The translations under genes were made by a program, and so were the position numbers. This document shows positions 1-14,129 of a stretch of 64,000 bases of DNA, piece after piece; the first letter of the stretch is position 1; every line of letters begins with the position of its first letter. The notes under the pieces are model-generated. The model made no database searches, was not told the DNA's origin, and saw nothing but the letters and a program-made list of their open reading frames with translations. The stretch is from Paramecium sonneborni (Eukaryota > Ciliophora > Oligohymenophorea > Peniculida > Parameciidae). The DNA lies in the NCBI GenBank assembly GCA_905182985.1, contig CAJJDN010000105.1, forward strand, positions 158,991-222,990. Direction: 5' to 3'.

Positions 1-116
1 TAAGACTTAAATATCAAAAATTAAGTTAATATTAAGTTCTAATAATCCTAAAAAGTATCAAATAGACTTTACTAAATTTAAAAAATCTATATATTGATTA
101 TAGTTATAGTAAATTA

Positions 117-2451
117 TCATTTCTTTTTATAAGTATTCAAAATTTATTTAGAATAATTTATCTTACTTATTAAGTCATCTAATCTCTTATTTTTGAACCA
201 GCCATCTTAATCCTAACATTCTTAACATTGATTTTGGAAACATTTCTCACAATAAGAATGACCACATGGATAACAAGTATTAGTCTTTTATAATATTTCC
301 ATGCAATTATTGCATGTAATAGATGTGATTTATGCATCTAAAGCAAGAGCAATATTTTATAATTGACTCTAAAATTCTTTCTCTTTCTAATCTAATTAAA
401 ATAATAAACCTCTCATTTTCTCAGGATTCTAGTAATGATTAAATCTAAAATAATTACCAACATTTCTAATTCCTCTTCTGCTTTCTTTAATTTCTAGGTC
501 AAATTCTTTACATCCAATCCTAGTTTATATGTTATATCTTAATTCTCTATAAATATTAATTTAATATTAAATACAAGTTAATTCTTTTTATAAATTAGCA
601 TTCTTCATATTTAATTATTATAAATTTTCCATTTATTCATAAACTTATTAAGCAAGATTTCTATTCTCTTTATTTGCAACAGTTAGATCATTTCCTAATT
701 AATCAATTGTAATTTTCTATGTTTTATTCTCCTTGTTCAATTGATCTAAATCTATTAATGCTTAGTCTAATTTTATTTTAAGAGAAACTATTTATTCATT
801 AAAGTTAGATATTTATTAAGATCCCAATTTATTTGTTTCTTTGTTCAATATCTTCAATATATAATTAATTTGATTGAGTAATTTATTAAATATTTTATTT
901 CAACTAATTTAAATCAGACGTAAGTATAAATTCAACAGGTTATGTAAATTACTTATATGTCGTTATCAATCCATCAAATTCGCTATATTTTTATAAGTCT
1001 TATTAAATTTATCTCATTTATGATAATAAATTTTATTCGTTTTCACTTTTATTTTTTAATTGTCCTTATAAACTTTTCATAATCTATTCATTATTAAGTG
1101 ATGTAGATTTTATAGTTTAAAAAGTCTTTAATTCATCTTCAAAATAAGATGCTTTTTAATTGATTTCTTTATTTTATTGTTATAATTATGCAATTTAACT
1201 TCTTACACTTATAATTTCTTGTTAACATTATTATAATTTTTCATTTAATTTGAATATTTCTTATTAAGATTATTCAAGTTTTTCATTTTTCAACTTGAAA
1301 TCAGATTAAAGTTTTTGATAATCTTTAATTAATTATATAAAATTAGTATTTCCAAAATTTGATAAGACTAACTAATACTGTTCAATAATGGGCATATTTT
1401 CATTAACAAATTGAGTCAGATTTTGATTTTCATCTATAATAATTTAATATTATTTTTATGATTCTAATAATTATTTTTGTAATTATATGATGACTTAATT
1501 TTACTGACCATCCTATTAATTTCTAGTTTATAACACAGTATTTTGATTGTTAAGTTGATCTTATAATTATTTAATTTGAGATTACAATTCTTAAATCTCT
1601 TATTATTATTTAGCTATTTTCAAGAAGGATATCTATATGTTTTTATAATAAATAAAATTACATTTTCTTCAGTTTTGAGATGTTTGATGGTTCCTTAAGC
1701 TGCTATATTATCTAATTTCAAATTTTCTATTAGACTATTGAGTTAGGTATGATTTTTGAATGCTATTTATAGATTTAATTCTTTATCGGAATTAGATTTC
1801 TAATTGATTATTTAATTTTATAATTACTTCTAAATAACTAATTTATTCTTTTAATGTTTAAATAGTTGATTGTAACTTTTCATTATCTTTGGATAAAGAT
1901 GGTAACAAAGATAAATCCATTTACAGAGAAGTAATGGTTGATGACATTTATCGAATTTCATTTTCTTTTCTATTTATAATTGCTTCTAGTTAAGTAATTT
2001 AATTTTTGAGATTATTAATTTCAATATTTAATTTTTAGTTAGTTTTTCTTTCATCTAATAATTATTCATGATATTATTAAAATTCTTTTAGTTTTCTTTA
2101 ATTTTCATTTAACTTGTATTGATTATCTTTATCTTATAATTATAATTATTAGTTGATTTCTCTCAATTTAATAACTTCTTCACGAATACCCATATTCTCT
2201 TACTTTTCAGTCTTTAATAAAGCAGATAAAGATTCAAAATTTCTTTAAATACTAAAGATGGTTTGATTTCTTGTTTCTACATCTTTTTATAATTCTTCAC
2301 ATTTTTTTTTCCAATCCTCTTAAATTTCATCTTATAATATAGATTATTGAAATTAAACAGTTTTTTTCTTAGAAGTAATGAAATTATAATTTTCAACTTG
2401 TTATTTCTGTTGAATTTAAGGTAATTAAACTCTTTAATTTCCTCTTGACAT
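117..2451 (-). CDS. Coiled-coil protein with C-terminal RING finger (putative E3 ubiquitin ligase)
   Basis: A Gln/Glu/Lys-rich, heptad-like coiled coil fills most of the protein. A C3HC4 RING finger sits about 30-55 residues before the stop: CNNC, then CGH, CEKC and CQEC with correct spacing. RING fingers bind two zinc ions and recruit E2 enzymes, so ubiquitin transfer is the likely role; a RING at the end of a long coiled coil recalls BRE1/RNF20, but nothing specific proves that. The start gives M-S-R-G-N-Q and lies 29 bp downstream of the RABGGTB stop, on the same strand. The span is not a multiple of three, so at least one short intron is expected; I did not place it. The stop TGA is at 117-119. 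The RING call is firm; the biological target is unknown. Confidence 0.8.
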
Positions 2452-2479
2452 TAATTTATTTATAAAATTGATAAAATAA

Positions 2480-3559
2480 TCAGGATTAAATAAATCTGTT
2501 AACTGCAGGAATATTAATGAGTATAGATTTAGGAAGTGCAAAAGCAGGATCAATAGGATTTAATTGATATTTATCACCATTAAGTAATGACAATGCTGCT
2601 AATCCAAAGAAAGTATGAAAAACATCAGGTTAATTATTTGGTCTATCAGCAATTCCACCATCACTATCTTAGCACTATAAATATTAGATTATAAATTTAA
2701 ACCTCAAGTATATAATTTTCTAAAGCTTATTAATTTATCCATTATTCTCTTTTTAATAAACATAATGCACTATACATCCACCAAGAATAACATACATCAG
2801 CTAATTTTTCAGGTCTTCCATTCAATCTAAATATATAATATATCATATTATACCCTCCTTTACTAGTTTATCTCTCATGAATCCACATTGCTAACTCATC
2901 AATATTAAAAGATAGATCTTCACATAAATAAAGGGTTCCAACACAACAAAATACATATGCTCCATGAGATTCTGCATCTGGACTAAATAATTATACATTT
3001 CATTATATTTACATTCCTCCAAAAGATCCATCGAAATTTCTACATTTCTTTATGTAATTTGCTGCTTTCTTAATATCTATCAAATCTCTTTTATTTAATA
3101 ATGTTAATGAAGATAAACCACAATATGAAAATCTAGCATCTACTTCTCCCCACTATAAATTTAATTGTATATATAATTTACTTTATCTCCTTCAAATGAT
3201 CCATCCTTTCTTTATCTACTTGCTATATATTTTGCTGCTTCTTCATAATTTAATTCACATCCCAATAAAAAACTTAATAAAATTGCATAATGTGTATTTG
3301 TTATATGAGAATCATGATTTGTATTACCACCAAAACCTCCATCCTCATTTTAACATTATTTAAGCCATTAAGATAATTACTATTTCTTCTCCTCACTTAT
3401 TTAATCAATTTTATTTAGACAACCTATTGCATTAATTGTCCAATATCCACCTGCCACTTTTAAATGTTCTGAAAGATAATAACCAATCGATTCCAGATCT
3501 TTTGAATTATCTAAAGCCATCAAATAAGGTAAATGATTAATCAACTATTACTAATTCAT
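2480..3559 (-). CDS. RABGGTB: Rab geranylgeranyltransferase beta subunit
   Basis: This is the catalytic subunit that attaches geranylgeranyl groups to C-terminal cysteines of Rab GTPases, with the alpha subunit and Rab escort protein. Repeats of the alpha-alpha barrel are clear: [17 protein letters not shown], then [16 protein letters not shown] and [10 protein letters not shown]. The zinc ligands of the family are present as Asp and Cys in DVCYSWW and His in [24 protein letters not shown] is diagnostic for the Rab enzyme rather than farnesyltransferase or GGTase-I. Two introns restore the frame: 29 nt at 3153-3181 (before [12 protein letters not shown]) and 28 nt at 2675-2702. Spliced length is 340 residues, normal for the family. 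It is followed closely by the RING gene on the same strand. Confidence 0.95.
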
Positions 3560-4526
3560 CGTAATTAATCAAATTTTTTATAATTAAAAATAATTATACT
3601 ATTTTCATTCTAATCTTTATTTTTTGATAGCTGTATTTTTCATATCTCTATAAATACTTTTACCTTTATAATCTATTTATTTATTTTTCACAAAAAATCT
3701 CTCAATTTATATTCTACCACACAATTAATTATTTAATTTCTTTATCTTAAAAAATTTTTATTCTATGATTCAAAGATTTAAAGATTTAATAAATTTATAG
3801 CATTTCTTAGAAAATTTAATAACAGCCTTTACTTAAATTTTAGAAATCAATCATTCAAATACTTTCAATTTTTATATTCATCTTTTATTAATAAAATATA
3901 ATCTTTAAATATATTAACTTTAAAGTATTTAACTTTTTTGTTTTATCATTTTATACATCCTAATATTAGAATATTAATTATTAATTTTGTTTTGATACTC
4001 AAAGTTTTTGATTTAAACTAATGTCAAAAAGAATTAAATTCTAAAAAACAATGATTAATTAGAAGATGATTGAATAATAGTTTTTAAATTATTATTGAAT
4101 AAATAAGGATCTTTATGAGTAATGATCTAATTATTTACAATATAAATCTAAGGCAAGAATTATATAGGCTTAAAAAGTTATTAGAATAAAATTTAAGATA
4201 ATTGAACATTCATAAGAAGCTCTGTTTAAAGATGATGATTTAATGGATTCTTTAATTAGATTTTCTATAAATGATTGTAAAACTATTATTTGTATCAATA
4301 TATATAATTTAGTTAATAATAAAATTATTATAAATCTTTAAAAATAATGAAAAATTAGCCTAATTAATTTTAAACAAAAAAAATTATTATATTCATAATC
4401 TTTAACAATTAAAATTGAATAATTATTTAAGTAAATAAATATTAATTTCACTACTTCAGAATTAGAGTAGATTGTATCCTCTTTAATTAATTTATTTAAT
4501 ATTTTATTTGATATAATTAGATATAT
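3560..4526. other. Intergenic stretch, possibly with one small + strand gene
   Basis: Nearly 1 kb without a secure gene. A + strand frame around 4153-4350 reads ...KARIIQAQKVIRIKFK and then a plausible acidic segment (KDDDLMDSLIRFSINDC) before TGA at 4348-4350. An ATG at 4021 begins MSKRIKFQKT with a 28-nt intron-like segment at 4080-4107, but I could not join the two parts in frame. It could be a small gene with an unrecognised exon or a decayed one. Nothing else stands out. Confidence 0.3.
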
Positions 4527-5948
4527 TCAATTTCTCACCTTATTTAAATCGAAATTTGATGTTTGATCAAAGCTTTAAAGTTTAGAGTGTAATCCTTTAG
4601 GACTTATCACACATTCTAAACTTTTAAAGAGTGGAATCTGCTTTACTTTACATTTCTAAAGATTAGTTTCCATCTCGTTTATTAGGAGATATTTTTACTT
4701 CAGAGTAAATAAAGAATATAATAAAATCAAAATTAAAATGATTCCACAAATAATGAATCCTAAAGTTATTTACAATTAGTTAGATTTATGCAATAATAAT
4801 TCTATTGAAAATTCTATCTTTTTCTTGTGAATTGTTTTATTTATTTGATTAAAAGTTAATTAATAATCTAATTAATAAGTAATATCCTCATCTAAATGAT
4901 AAAAACATTACACATAATTAGGAACAGGTTCAAATTAATACTAAAAAATATCAAAAGTACTTATTCCTATTACTTTAGTACCAATCATAGAAATATCTTT
5001 GATTCCAAATTTTAAAATCTTATATATTTTATTTTCATAGAGTAAGTCTATTTTATTATTTGTGACAAACAAAGCATAATCTTTAAATGCAATAATTTTC
5101 TAAACGTTTTTCTTGCTTTGTAATTTCCTAACAATTTATAGTTATGAATCGATGATTTAATATTAGGCTACTATATATTTATATTATCTTTTATATGCTA
5201 CAAATATATTGCTTTCATTTTAGATACCCAAAGCCACTCCATTTTATATTTAATCAAGTTAATTTATAATGTGAGTTAATTGATTCCATTCAACCTTTAA
5301 TAATCCTGTTTGCTTATCTAAAATATAAATATTATAGCCATTTTAATTATTATTTATGACAGTAAAATGTGTAATGTTAATTGAATTATTTATTGAAAAT
5401 TGATAGATCTAATTAGTGTTGTTGTAAATCGTAATTTATCCATTATTTAGTACAAATATGAATTAATCACATATTTCTATTTGTTAAGGTTAATAATTTA
5501 AGAACATTTCAAATTCTTAGATATTTTTATCATAAGGATTGAATCTATAAACTTAGTTTGATACAAAATATACTAGGTATGTTACATGAGAATATCTCAT
5601 TGATGCATTTTAGATGTCTACATTGGTAGGAATCTCATATTTCCAAAATAGGATTTAATCTTGAAAATAATTTATGTATCGATCATCAGTCAATATTAAA
5701 ATAGAATGTTAAGAGAGGGATAGCATAGCTAAGTTACTTTTGTTGCTACTATCATATTAGGTATATTGTAAATTTAATTAATGGTCTTATAATTGGCATA
5801 TATTCCATTTATCATTGCTTGTTTACAGCTCGAAATCCTATCCATTTATTGGTAAGGCAAATAAGGTTTTTAACTCATCTTTTTTTATTGTAAATAATTC
5901 TGCTAATGCCAATTAAAATATTAAAACAATATACATTTATATAGACAT
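4527..5948 (-). CDS. Single-pass (type I) membrane protein, unknown function
   Basis: A single uninterrupted 473-residue frame with no introns. It begins with a signal-peptide-like hydrophobic stretch (MYIVLIFQLALAE) and has one strong transmembrane segment near residues 408-430 (GFIICGIILILILLYSLF). A short, partly basic tail of about 45 residues follows, so the large N-terminal part should face the lumen or outside. That ectodomain has many short strand-like repeats with Tyr/Phe and Asn, reminiscent of a beta-propeller, but I see no recognisable family motif. It may be a ciliate-specific surface or endomembrane protein. The antisense strand is also open for long distances here, which is a shadow caused by the single stop codon. 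Confidence 0.75.
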
Positions 5949-6329
5949 TTTTTTATAAATTTATTACAAATCAATTTAAAATCCCAAGTTTTTAGCTTCA
6001 TTCAATATTTTTGGATGAACATATTCTCATATATCAATAATACTTTCATAAATAAAAAAATGTAAAGTTTAATGGATTGTAAATAAAATTGTTGTTTGTA
6101 CTTTTAACTTTATATATACTGCTTCATTCTATTTTTGCTTACTTATTCAAGATAAAATTTTATAATATGATGTAGATGAAGTGATCAACATAATCTGAAC
6201 AAGTAGAACTATGTTATAACCATAAACTTTTTATAATTAAAAATTTAATAATTAAATTCATAAGGAGACAATGCTAAGTAGTTATTTATTTATCATTTTG
6301 TTAATTATTAAATTTAATATTGATTATCA
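5949..6329. other. Divergent intergenic region, no gene seen
   Basis: 381 bp between the diverging starts of the membrane protein (- strand) and the kinase (+ strand). AT-rich, no convincing ORF or RNA gene. It should hold both promoters. Confidence 0.5.
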
Positions 6330-7552
<1,223 letters not shown>

Positions 7553-7705
7553 TTTATTTTATATAAATTACTTTAATTAACTATTTTGTAAAGCTAAGTA
7601 TTTAATACTAAAGTTCTCTACTTTTATTAAGATATAAGAAAATAGAAATTAATTATAATTAGTTTTTTATGAACTAGAAAAAAAGTGATTAATTTTTATA
7701 AAATT

Positions 7706-8991
7706 ATGCAAATACATTTTTGCACTCCTTAATATTTCTTCAACATATCACAAAAATTTCCTTTTATAGTTTATGATTTAAGAGAACATTAACATGGTTA
7801 TTTGAAAAATAGTATTCACGTAACAAATATTAATCGAGTGGAGACAGTTGATGATGTGAAAAAACATTTTGAGTACCCTGAATAATAATCTGAATAGAAG
7901 AAATTGGAAAAATTATTTATAAGTAGAAAGAGAAATTACAATTTTTTTGTTCCATTTGATACCTCTGATATGTTCAGTTTATTATTGAAGGATAGGGTAA
8001 AGGGAGAAGGATCTGAAATTTCTGATTAATTTAGTATACCTTTCGAAACTGTCACAAAGTGGTGGCATGAGATAACAAAGAAATTACCATATAGAAAGAA
8101 CTATAAAATTAGAAGCAGAGCATATACAATGGTAATATAAGATGATGATGATGATGACGAATTAGTTGATACAGATTCTTATTAAACAATACTACATTAT
8201 AAAAAACATCATACTATAGTTTCAAGTAAAAAAGTAGTAGAATTACAAGGTAAATCTATTAATATAAATGAAAGAGATAACAATATCTAATGGTCCTAAA
8301 TTAAAATAGCGTTCTGCTAGTTAACCAAATAGTATTGGAATAGGATAAGGCAATTTGCATATGAATTCAGAATTATTTGGAGCCACGTTAAAAATTTATG
8401 AGATTTTCTAGAAGGAAAAGATTAGATAAATGTTTATAATATTGGATCCAATATAAATAGTTTTTGGAAATCATCCTTTTTTAAATTATGAGATAACAAA
8501 AAATAGGGGGTTTTTAGATAAGACATTTCCAAATGAGATAATTGAAAATAAATTATATTTGGGAGGAGGAGATCATGCAAAAGATACCGAGATGCTTATA
8601 GATATATTAGGAATAACTCATGTAGTAAATGCAACAATAGAGATATAGAATTATAGTGATTAATGTAATAATAAGGGTATTGATAATAATAGTACAGTAT
8701 TTAAATATAAAGATATATGATGAGCCATAGATAGATATAAAATAGTATTTTGAGGAAGTATATTAATATATAGAAAATGCATTGATTGGGAATGGAAAAG
8801 TAAGAAAGTGAATAAAATAGGTCTTTGTACATTGTGCATAGGGAAAATCAAGATCAGCTTGTTTTATCGTAATGTATTTAATGAGAAAATTTAATTGGGG
8901 ATTTGAGAAGGCATATGAATTTGTAAAGGAATGTCGAGAAGTTGTTTGTATAAATGAGGGATTCATAAACTAGTTAATAGATATGAATTGA
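7706..8991 (+). CDS. Rhodanese-like domain plus dual-specificity phosphatase
   Basis: The C-terminal third is a cysteine phosphatase of the dual-specificity class: LGGGDHAKD at its start, ITHVVNAT, then the signature HCAQGKSRS with catalytic Cys352 and its Arg, followed by AYEFVKECREVVCINEGF. The N terminus (FPFIVYDLREHQHGYLKNSI) resembles a rhodanese/CH2 domain, as in MAP-kinase phosphatases, where it docks the substrate. A poly-Asp run (D6-7) lies between the two. Three introns restore the frame: 25, 28 and 21 nt; the 25-nt one ends AAAG, a less usual acceptor. Spliced length is 403 residues. A role in reversing MAP-kinase type signalling is inferred. It ends 38 bp from the convergent transketolase stop. 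Confidence 0.88.
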
Positions 8992-9029
8992 ATTGAATAT
9001 TGTGCTGTTATTTATGATGTTATGATTTG

Positions 9030-11118
9030 TCATTAAATAATGGACTTAACTTTAGCAATAATACCTGCAGCATCTAGATGATACAATGATAACATTTATG
9101 CTGGAGTACCACTCTTAGCAACTTTGTCTACATGGATGGAGTGTATCTTAATTTCATTGTTAAGACTCAATGAAGAGGATACAGCTTCTAAAATAATATG
9201 TTTATAAAGTGATTACCATAGAGGCCTCCTTCTTAATAATGATCTTCAACTACAAGAATAGTCTTTAGAGCAGTATTGTTAGCAGCATTTAAGATACCAT
9301 CATGATCAATAGGTTTAACTGAGAATAAATCCAATACAGTGACATGAATGTTGTCTTATTCACTCAATTATTTAGCTGCTTTGAATATTTCATGAGTAGT
9401 AACACCTCCTCCAATGAGCAAGATCTTATCATCATTATTTTATTTTAATATTTTGGATCTAGAGAGAATTTAGATAATATACATTACTTTCCTATTTGAA
9501 ATACATCATCATTTTTATATAAGATAGGTAATGATGGTCTACTCATTCTAACATAACAAGCAGATTTTTAATTAGCAACTAATTCAATTGCTCTTTCTGC
9601 AGATACACCATCAGATGGATATAATACAACACAATTAGGAATAGTTCTAAACATCGCAATATCTTCGAGACCCATTTATGATGGTCCATCTTCTCCAATA
9701 GATACACCAGCATGTGATCCAACATATTTTACTTAAGATCCACTAACTCCTCCCATTCTTATTTAATCAAAACCTCTTGCAAAAAATGCAGCAAATGTAG
9801 ATGCAAATGCTACTTTACCTCTGCAACTAAATCCTTATGCCCAACCTACCATATTTTATTCAGCTATAAAACATTCTACAAAATTTGTTGGAACTGCTTC
9901 TTTGTATTTGATTGAGAATGTTGAATTTTTAGTATCACCATCAACAGCTACTATTTATTAGTTAGCATCTGTTTTACTCAATCCTACCAAAGCTTTTCCA
10001 TATGCTTCTCTTGTTGATTATTTTGCATCAGGACCATAATTAACATCCAAAGTAAAATGACTTTATTAAGGTTTTTCAATTTAAACAGGAACTTCAGGAG
10101 TCAATGTAAATCCTCCTTATTATTTCATTTGTTTTTTAACAAAGTCTACTTATGCTTATGGAACTGGTTTTCCATGCCAATCTTCTTTATTTTCCATTTC
10201 TAAATATTTGCCTTTGAATGTTTTAGCAATTATAACTTGTGGCTAATTCTTAACATTTCTACACTATATACAATATTTTTGAATTGAGTTACTTATTCGA
10301 ATGCATCAGTTAATTAATTTAAATTATGTCCATCAATTACTATTGTTTTCCATCCAAATGCTTCCCATCTCTTCTTATACACATTAATATCATGACCAAT
10401 TGATGTCTCTTCTGATTAACCCAATCTATTAACATCAACTATTGCTGTGATATTATCTAATTTATAATGACTTGCTAAATGTGCTGCTTCCCATACTGAT
10501 CCTTCTGCTATTTCACCATCTCCCATTAAAACCCAATATCTATTGTTTATCTTATCTAAATATTTTGATGAATAAGCCATTCCACCTGCTACTGATAATC
10601 CTTATCCTAATGATCCTGTTGCTACATCAACAAATGGTAATCTAATTACTATATAATTTTACTTAGGAACTGGATGTCCTTCTAAAAGAGAATCGATCTT
10701 TCTTAAATTCAACAATTCTTTCTAATCTATATATCCAGCCATTGACCATGCTGCATATAAAATTGGGGCTGCATGTCCTTTTGATAATACAAATCTATCA
10801 TTTCCAAAATTCTAAAATCTATTTTACATTGTACTCCTGGATCCTTTGGATTATAATGCATTCCTGCCTTTGTAAAAAATAACACTCCCATTATTTCTGC
10901 CATTGATGCACATGATGTGGGATGTCCAGAATTTGATGCTATTGTCATCTCTATTGAATGTATTCTCAATTAATGAGCTTTTTATATATTATTCAATTAC
11001 CTATATCTTACAATTATCCTACATCATAGCTCTCCTTCTATACCTTCTACTTCTTTGTCTATTTTGGCTCTTCTTTCTATACTTAATTCTTTCCTTTTCT
11101 TGTTACTCTCTCTGACAT
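9030..11118 (-). CDS. TKT: Transketolase
   Basis: Transketolase moves two-carbon units between sugar phosphates in the pentose phosphate pathway, using thiamine diphosphate and Mg2+. The whole family pattern is visible: [32 protein letters not shown], the cofactor motif [20 protein letters not shown]...[36 protein letters not shown], and the C-terminal domain VEDHYQEGGLYEAV. The sequence is of the short, animal-type class. Six introns (23, 23, 21, 29, 29, 29 nt from 5' to 3') give 644 residues with exact closure. The first ~35 residues are very Lys/Gln-rich, an N-terminal extension that does not look like a normal targeting peptide. Start codons of this gene and the next face each other across 64 bp. 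Confidence 0.96.
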
Positions 11119-11182
11119 ATTAAAATAATTTAATTTATCTTTTTATACCTATTTTTAATCAATTTTTATATATATATATTTC
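11119..11182. promoter_or_regulatory. 64-bp bidirectional promoter region
   Basis: The whole space between the start codons of transketolase (- strand) and the Gln-rich protein (+ strand). It is almost pure A/T with a run of alternating TA near 11170. Both core promoters and 5' leaders must fit here. Confidence 0.5.
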
Positions 11183-13561
11183 ATGAGCATCAATGTTATA
11201 CCTGTTCTTAATCCTCATCAAAAAATGGAAGGAATCTAAAATGTAAGACCTTAAGAAATACTTAAAATTCTTGAAAAAGCAAAAAATCTACCCATCAAAC
11301 AAGAAGGTGACTTTGTTAAGTTACAAAATTATCAATTCTAAGTTGATGAATTTGAAGAAATGGAAGATCCTTTAAAAAATAATAAAAAAAACAAAAAGTA
11401 ATCTAAAAATGATTTGAAAAAAGAATCCTAAAAAGAATCCTAAGATTCTAAAGATAAACAATAACTTGATCAAAACAATGATATTGATTTAAAAAAATAA
11501 CCAAAACCAAAAGCTAAATAAATTAAGTAACAACCAAAAATCTAATAAGAATAAAAAGAAGAAATTCTAGATGATTAAGAAAATTAAGATATTTAGGATA
11601 ATAATAACGAAGAAGAATAATTGTAAGAATAATAATAAAATGATGAAGAAGAAAATTAACAAAAAGAAAGTGAAGTTGATTTAAATGATATGTAAAAATA
11701 ATTAAATGAATATGAAGAAGAAAATAATAACTAATTATCAAAATCATAATAATAGTCTGAAGCACAGGAAAATTCTTAAATTTAACAATCATAAATTTCT
11801 TAAAAATCTTCAAATTAGAAAAAGAAGAAATTTTAATCTGGATATGCTGCTATGATGGATGATCTCTTAAATGAATCAGAAGTATCAATTAATGACGAGT
11901 AATAATAATCTAAAAAAGAAAAAAGTTAAGAAAAATAAATGATTTCATCATAAATTGATGCTAAAAAAGAACAAGAATATCTGAAGATTATAAAATAATA
12001 CTAATAAAAAATTAAATAATTGAATGAAGCAATTGAATAATAAAAATAGCCGGTTCTTAGTGAAATAATAGAAGATTAAATAGAAGATATCTAAGAATAA
12101 CTTGATAAAACTGAAGAATCCATTTCAAATAAGAAACATCTATATCCTGGTATGGCTGGAATAGGAATTAGCTTATATGATGAATTTAGATTGCCTCAAA
12201 TTGTTGAAGATTAAGTATAACATCGTCTTAAAGAATTGGGAGTCTAAGATAGAAATAATTAATAAGATGAATACAACGAATAAAGAATAAAGGATCTTGA
12301 AGAATAACATTAAGCTGAAATTAATAAAATTAAATAAAATTATGAAGAATAAATGCAATAAATGAAATTAGAAATAGAACTTTAATAATAAAAGATTTTA
12401 GAAGCAGAGAAAATAGGATATGCTGAATCAGAAATAAGTAGGGTAATAGATAAAGATGAAATTGAAAAATTAAGAAAAGATCCTCTCTTTTCTGTTATGA
12501 GTTCCAATTTATAATAGTCTGTAGATTCAAATGTCTCTGAATTAATGAAAGATGAAAGCATTTATTTAAAATATAGGGATGTTTTAAAGAAATACTAACC
12601 TTAAGAAAATCATTTGGATAATTGTATGGAAATTATCAATTCAAAATTTCATGATCTTATAACTCTTAAAGAAGCCTAAGAATTCAATCAATTAAATACG
12701 GATTCAAATATCTCTCTCAGTAAAGTAATGGGTATTGGAGATGCTATTAATCTTATTGAATAAAATTAAAATATTAATTCAGATATCGATTCTATTATTT
12801 CACCTTCTGAATAAATTAGATTTAAAAAAGATCCTAAATTTTAGGAACCTTCACTTCCAGATTCAAGTATTGAATTTTCAATACCAGAAAATTACAAACT
12901 TTAAAAAATGATTGACAGTGATTACAGTAATTTAAATATGAATATCAATGAAGATGGTTCTTTGTTTCTGGAATTATAAAAGGAACTTGAATAAAATTAT
13001 CCTATTAATGAATCCAATAAATTTATTGTTTATTAATAAATTATTTAAGATTAAAAGTAAGTGTTTGATAAGCAAGTTAAAAAACTTTCAAAATTAAAGC
13101 CAACTTATAAATCTAAATAATATTTTGGAGAATCAATAGATTCATCTATTGGTTCTTTAGCTAATCAATAAATTCCAAATGATGTCAGTAGTAATGTTAG
13201 TATGATTAGTAAATCCTAATCCAAAGGATCAATAATTGGTTCTGTGATAAGTGAAAATGAAAAAGCTTAGCTATAATAATAATGTCTTTCAGATTTATCA
13301 TCTGTGTAATTATCTAAAAATGCTATTTAATAATTAGATTAAGTAAGTAGTGGAATAAGCTAATTAAATTCTATTGTTGATAGTTATAGAATACAAGAAT
13401 AAACTCCATCTGTCAGCAGTGGAATTAGTAAAATCTTAAATGATCAATAGCTTCAAAAAGAGAAGTATTCTGTTGATAGTTCTTTAAACATTAGTCAAGG
13501 AGGATCTTCAGTTAAAAGTTTTCTTTTGTTGAAAAAGTCAGTTATCTCTAAAAAATATTGA
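11183..13561 (+). CDS. Large Gln/Glu/Lys/Asn-rich coiled-coil protein
   Basis: One uninterrupted 792-residue frame without introns. Residues ~60-260 are extremely rich in Gln, Glu, Lys and Asn, and much of the Gln is TAA-coded. Two more ordered-looking islands follow: FQSGYAAMMDDLLNESEVS and HLYPGMAGIGISLYDEFRLP. The C-terminal third is Ser-rich with spaced acidic motifs (VSSGIS twice), suggesting phosphorylation sites. Coiled coil is likely over residues ~370-420. I do not recognise a family; ciliary scaffold or RNA-binding condensate proteins are possible but unproven. Shadow frames on the - strand here are not genes. Confidence 0.75.
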
Positions 13562-14129
13562 GAATTAATTTATATTAAATTTTATATTAATATAAGTCAA
13601 CAAAATTTTAAAATATGTGTTCGTTATTTTCTTATAATCACAAAAATTTTCGATTTTTCGAAAGTAAAATTTAATGAATGATATTATTAATCAATCTATA
13701 AACATAATAATTTTTAATAACTTATTGTATTTAGAAGCATTGAGGTTATTATCATCTGGATTTTTCTTAGATATTTTAACAACCCAAACTAAAATTATTA
13801 TCATAAAAAGAAGATTTACAGTTGAAGACTTATAAATAATATTTCAATAAATGTGATGAACATAAAAAAAAAGTTAAAATATTTTGTTTTATTTACAATA
13901 TGATTTGATTTTTTAAGTTCAAGATTTAGCTTTTATTGTAAATAAAAATTTTTTGGATTATATTAAAGATTATTAAATAAAAAGAAAGAAACTAATTTTT
14001 ATAGTTCTGAGAAAGAATCTAAAAAATGGATTTAATTTTTTAATTATTTGTAATAATGAATATATATAGTAAGATTAAGATTAGGAAATATAATACTTTT
14101 AGAATAAATAATATTTTTGATTTATATAT
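13562..14129. other. Intergenic, no gene seen
   Basis: AT-rich DNA downstream of the Gln-rich protein and of the NEK kinase tail (first copy). No supported ORF. From 13961 onward it belongs to the first copy of the duplicated segment. Confidence 0.5.

Noticed and set aside
4115..4741. 208-codon + strand ORF
   Set aside because: Its better-looking second half lies antisense to the end of the intronless membrane-protein gene; the first half has background composition.
8660..8966. - strand ORFs opposite the phosphatase
   Set aside because: They are antisense to the HCX5R phosphatase exon; no motif of their own.
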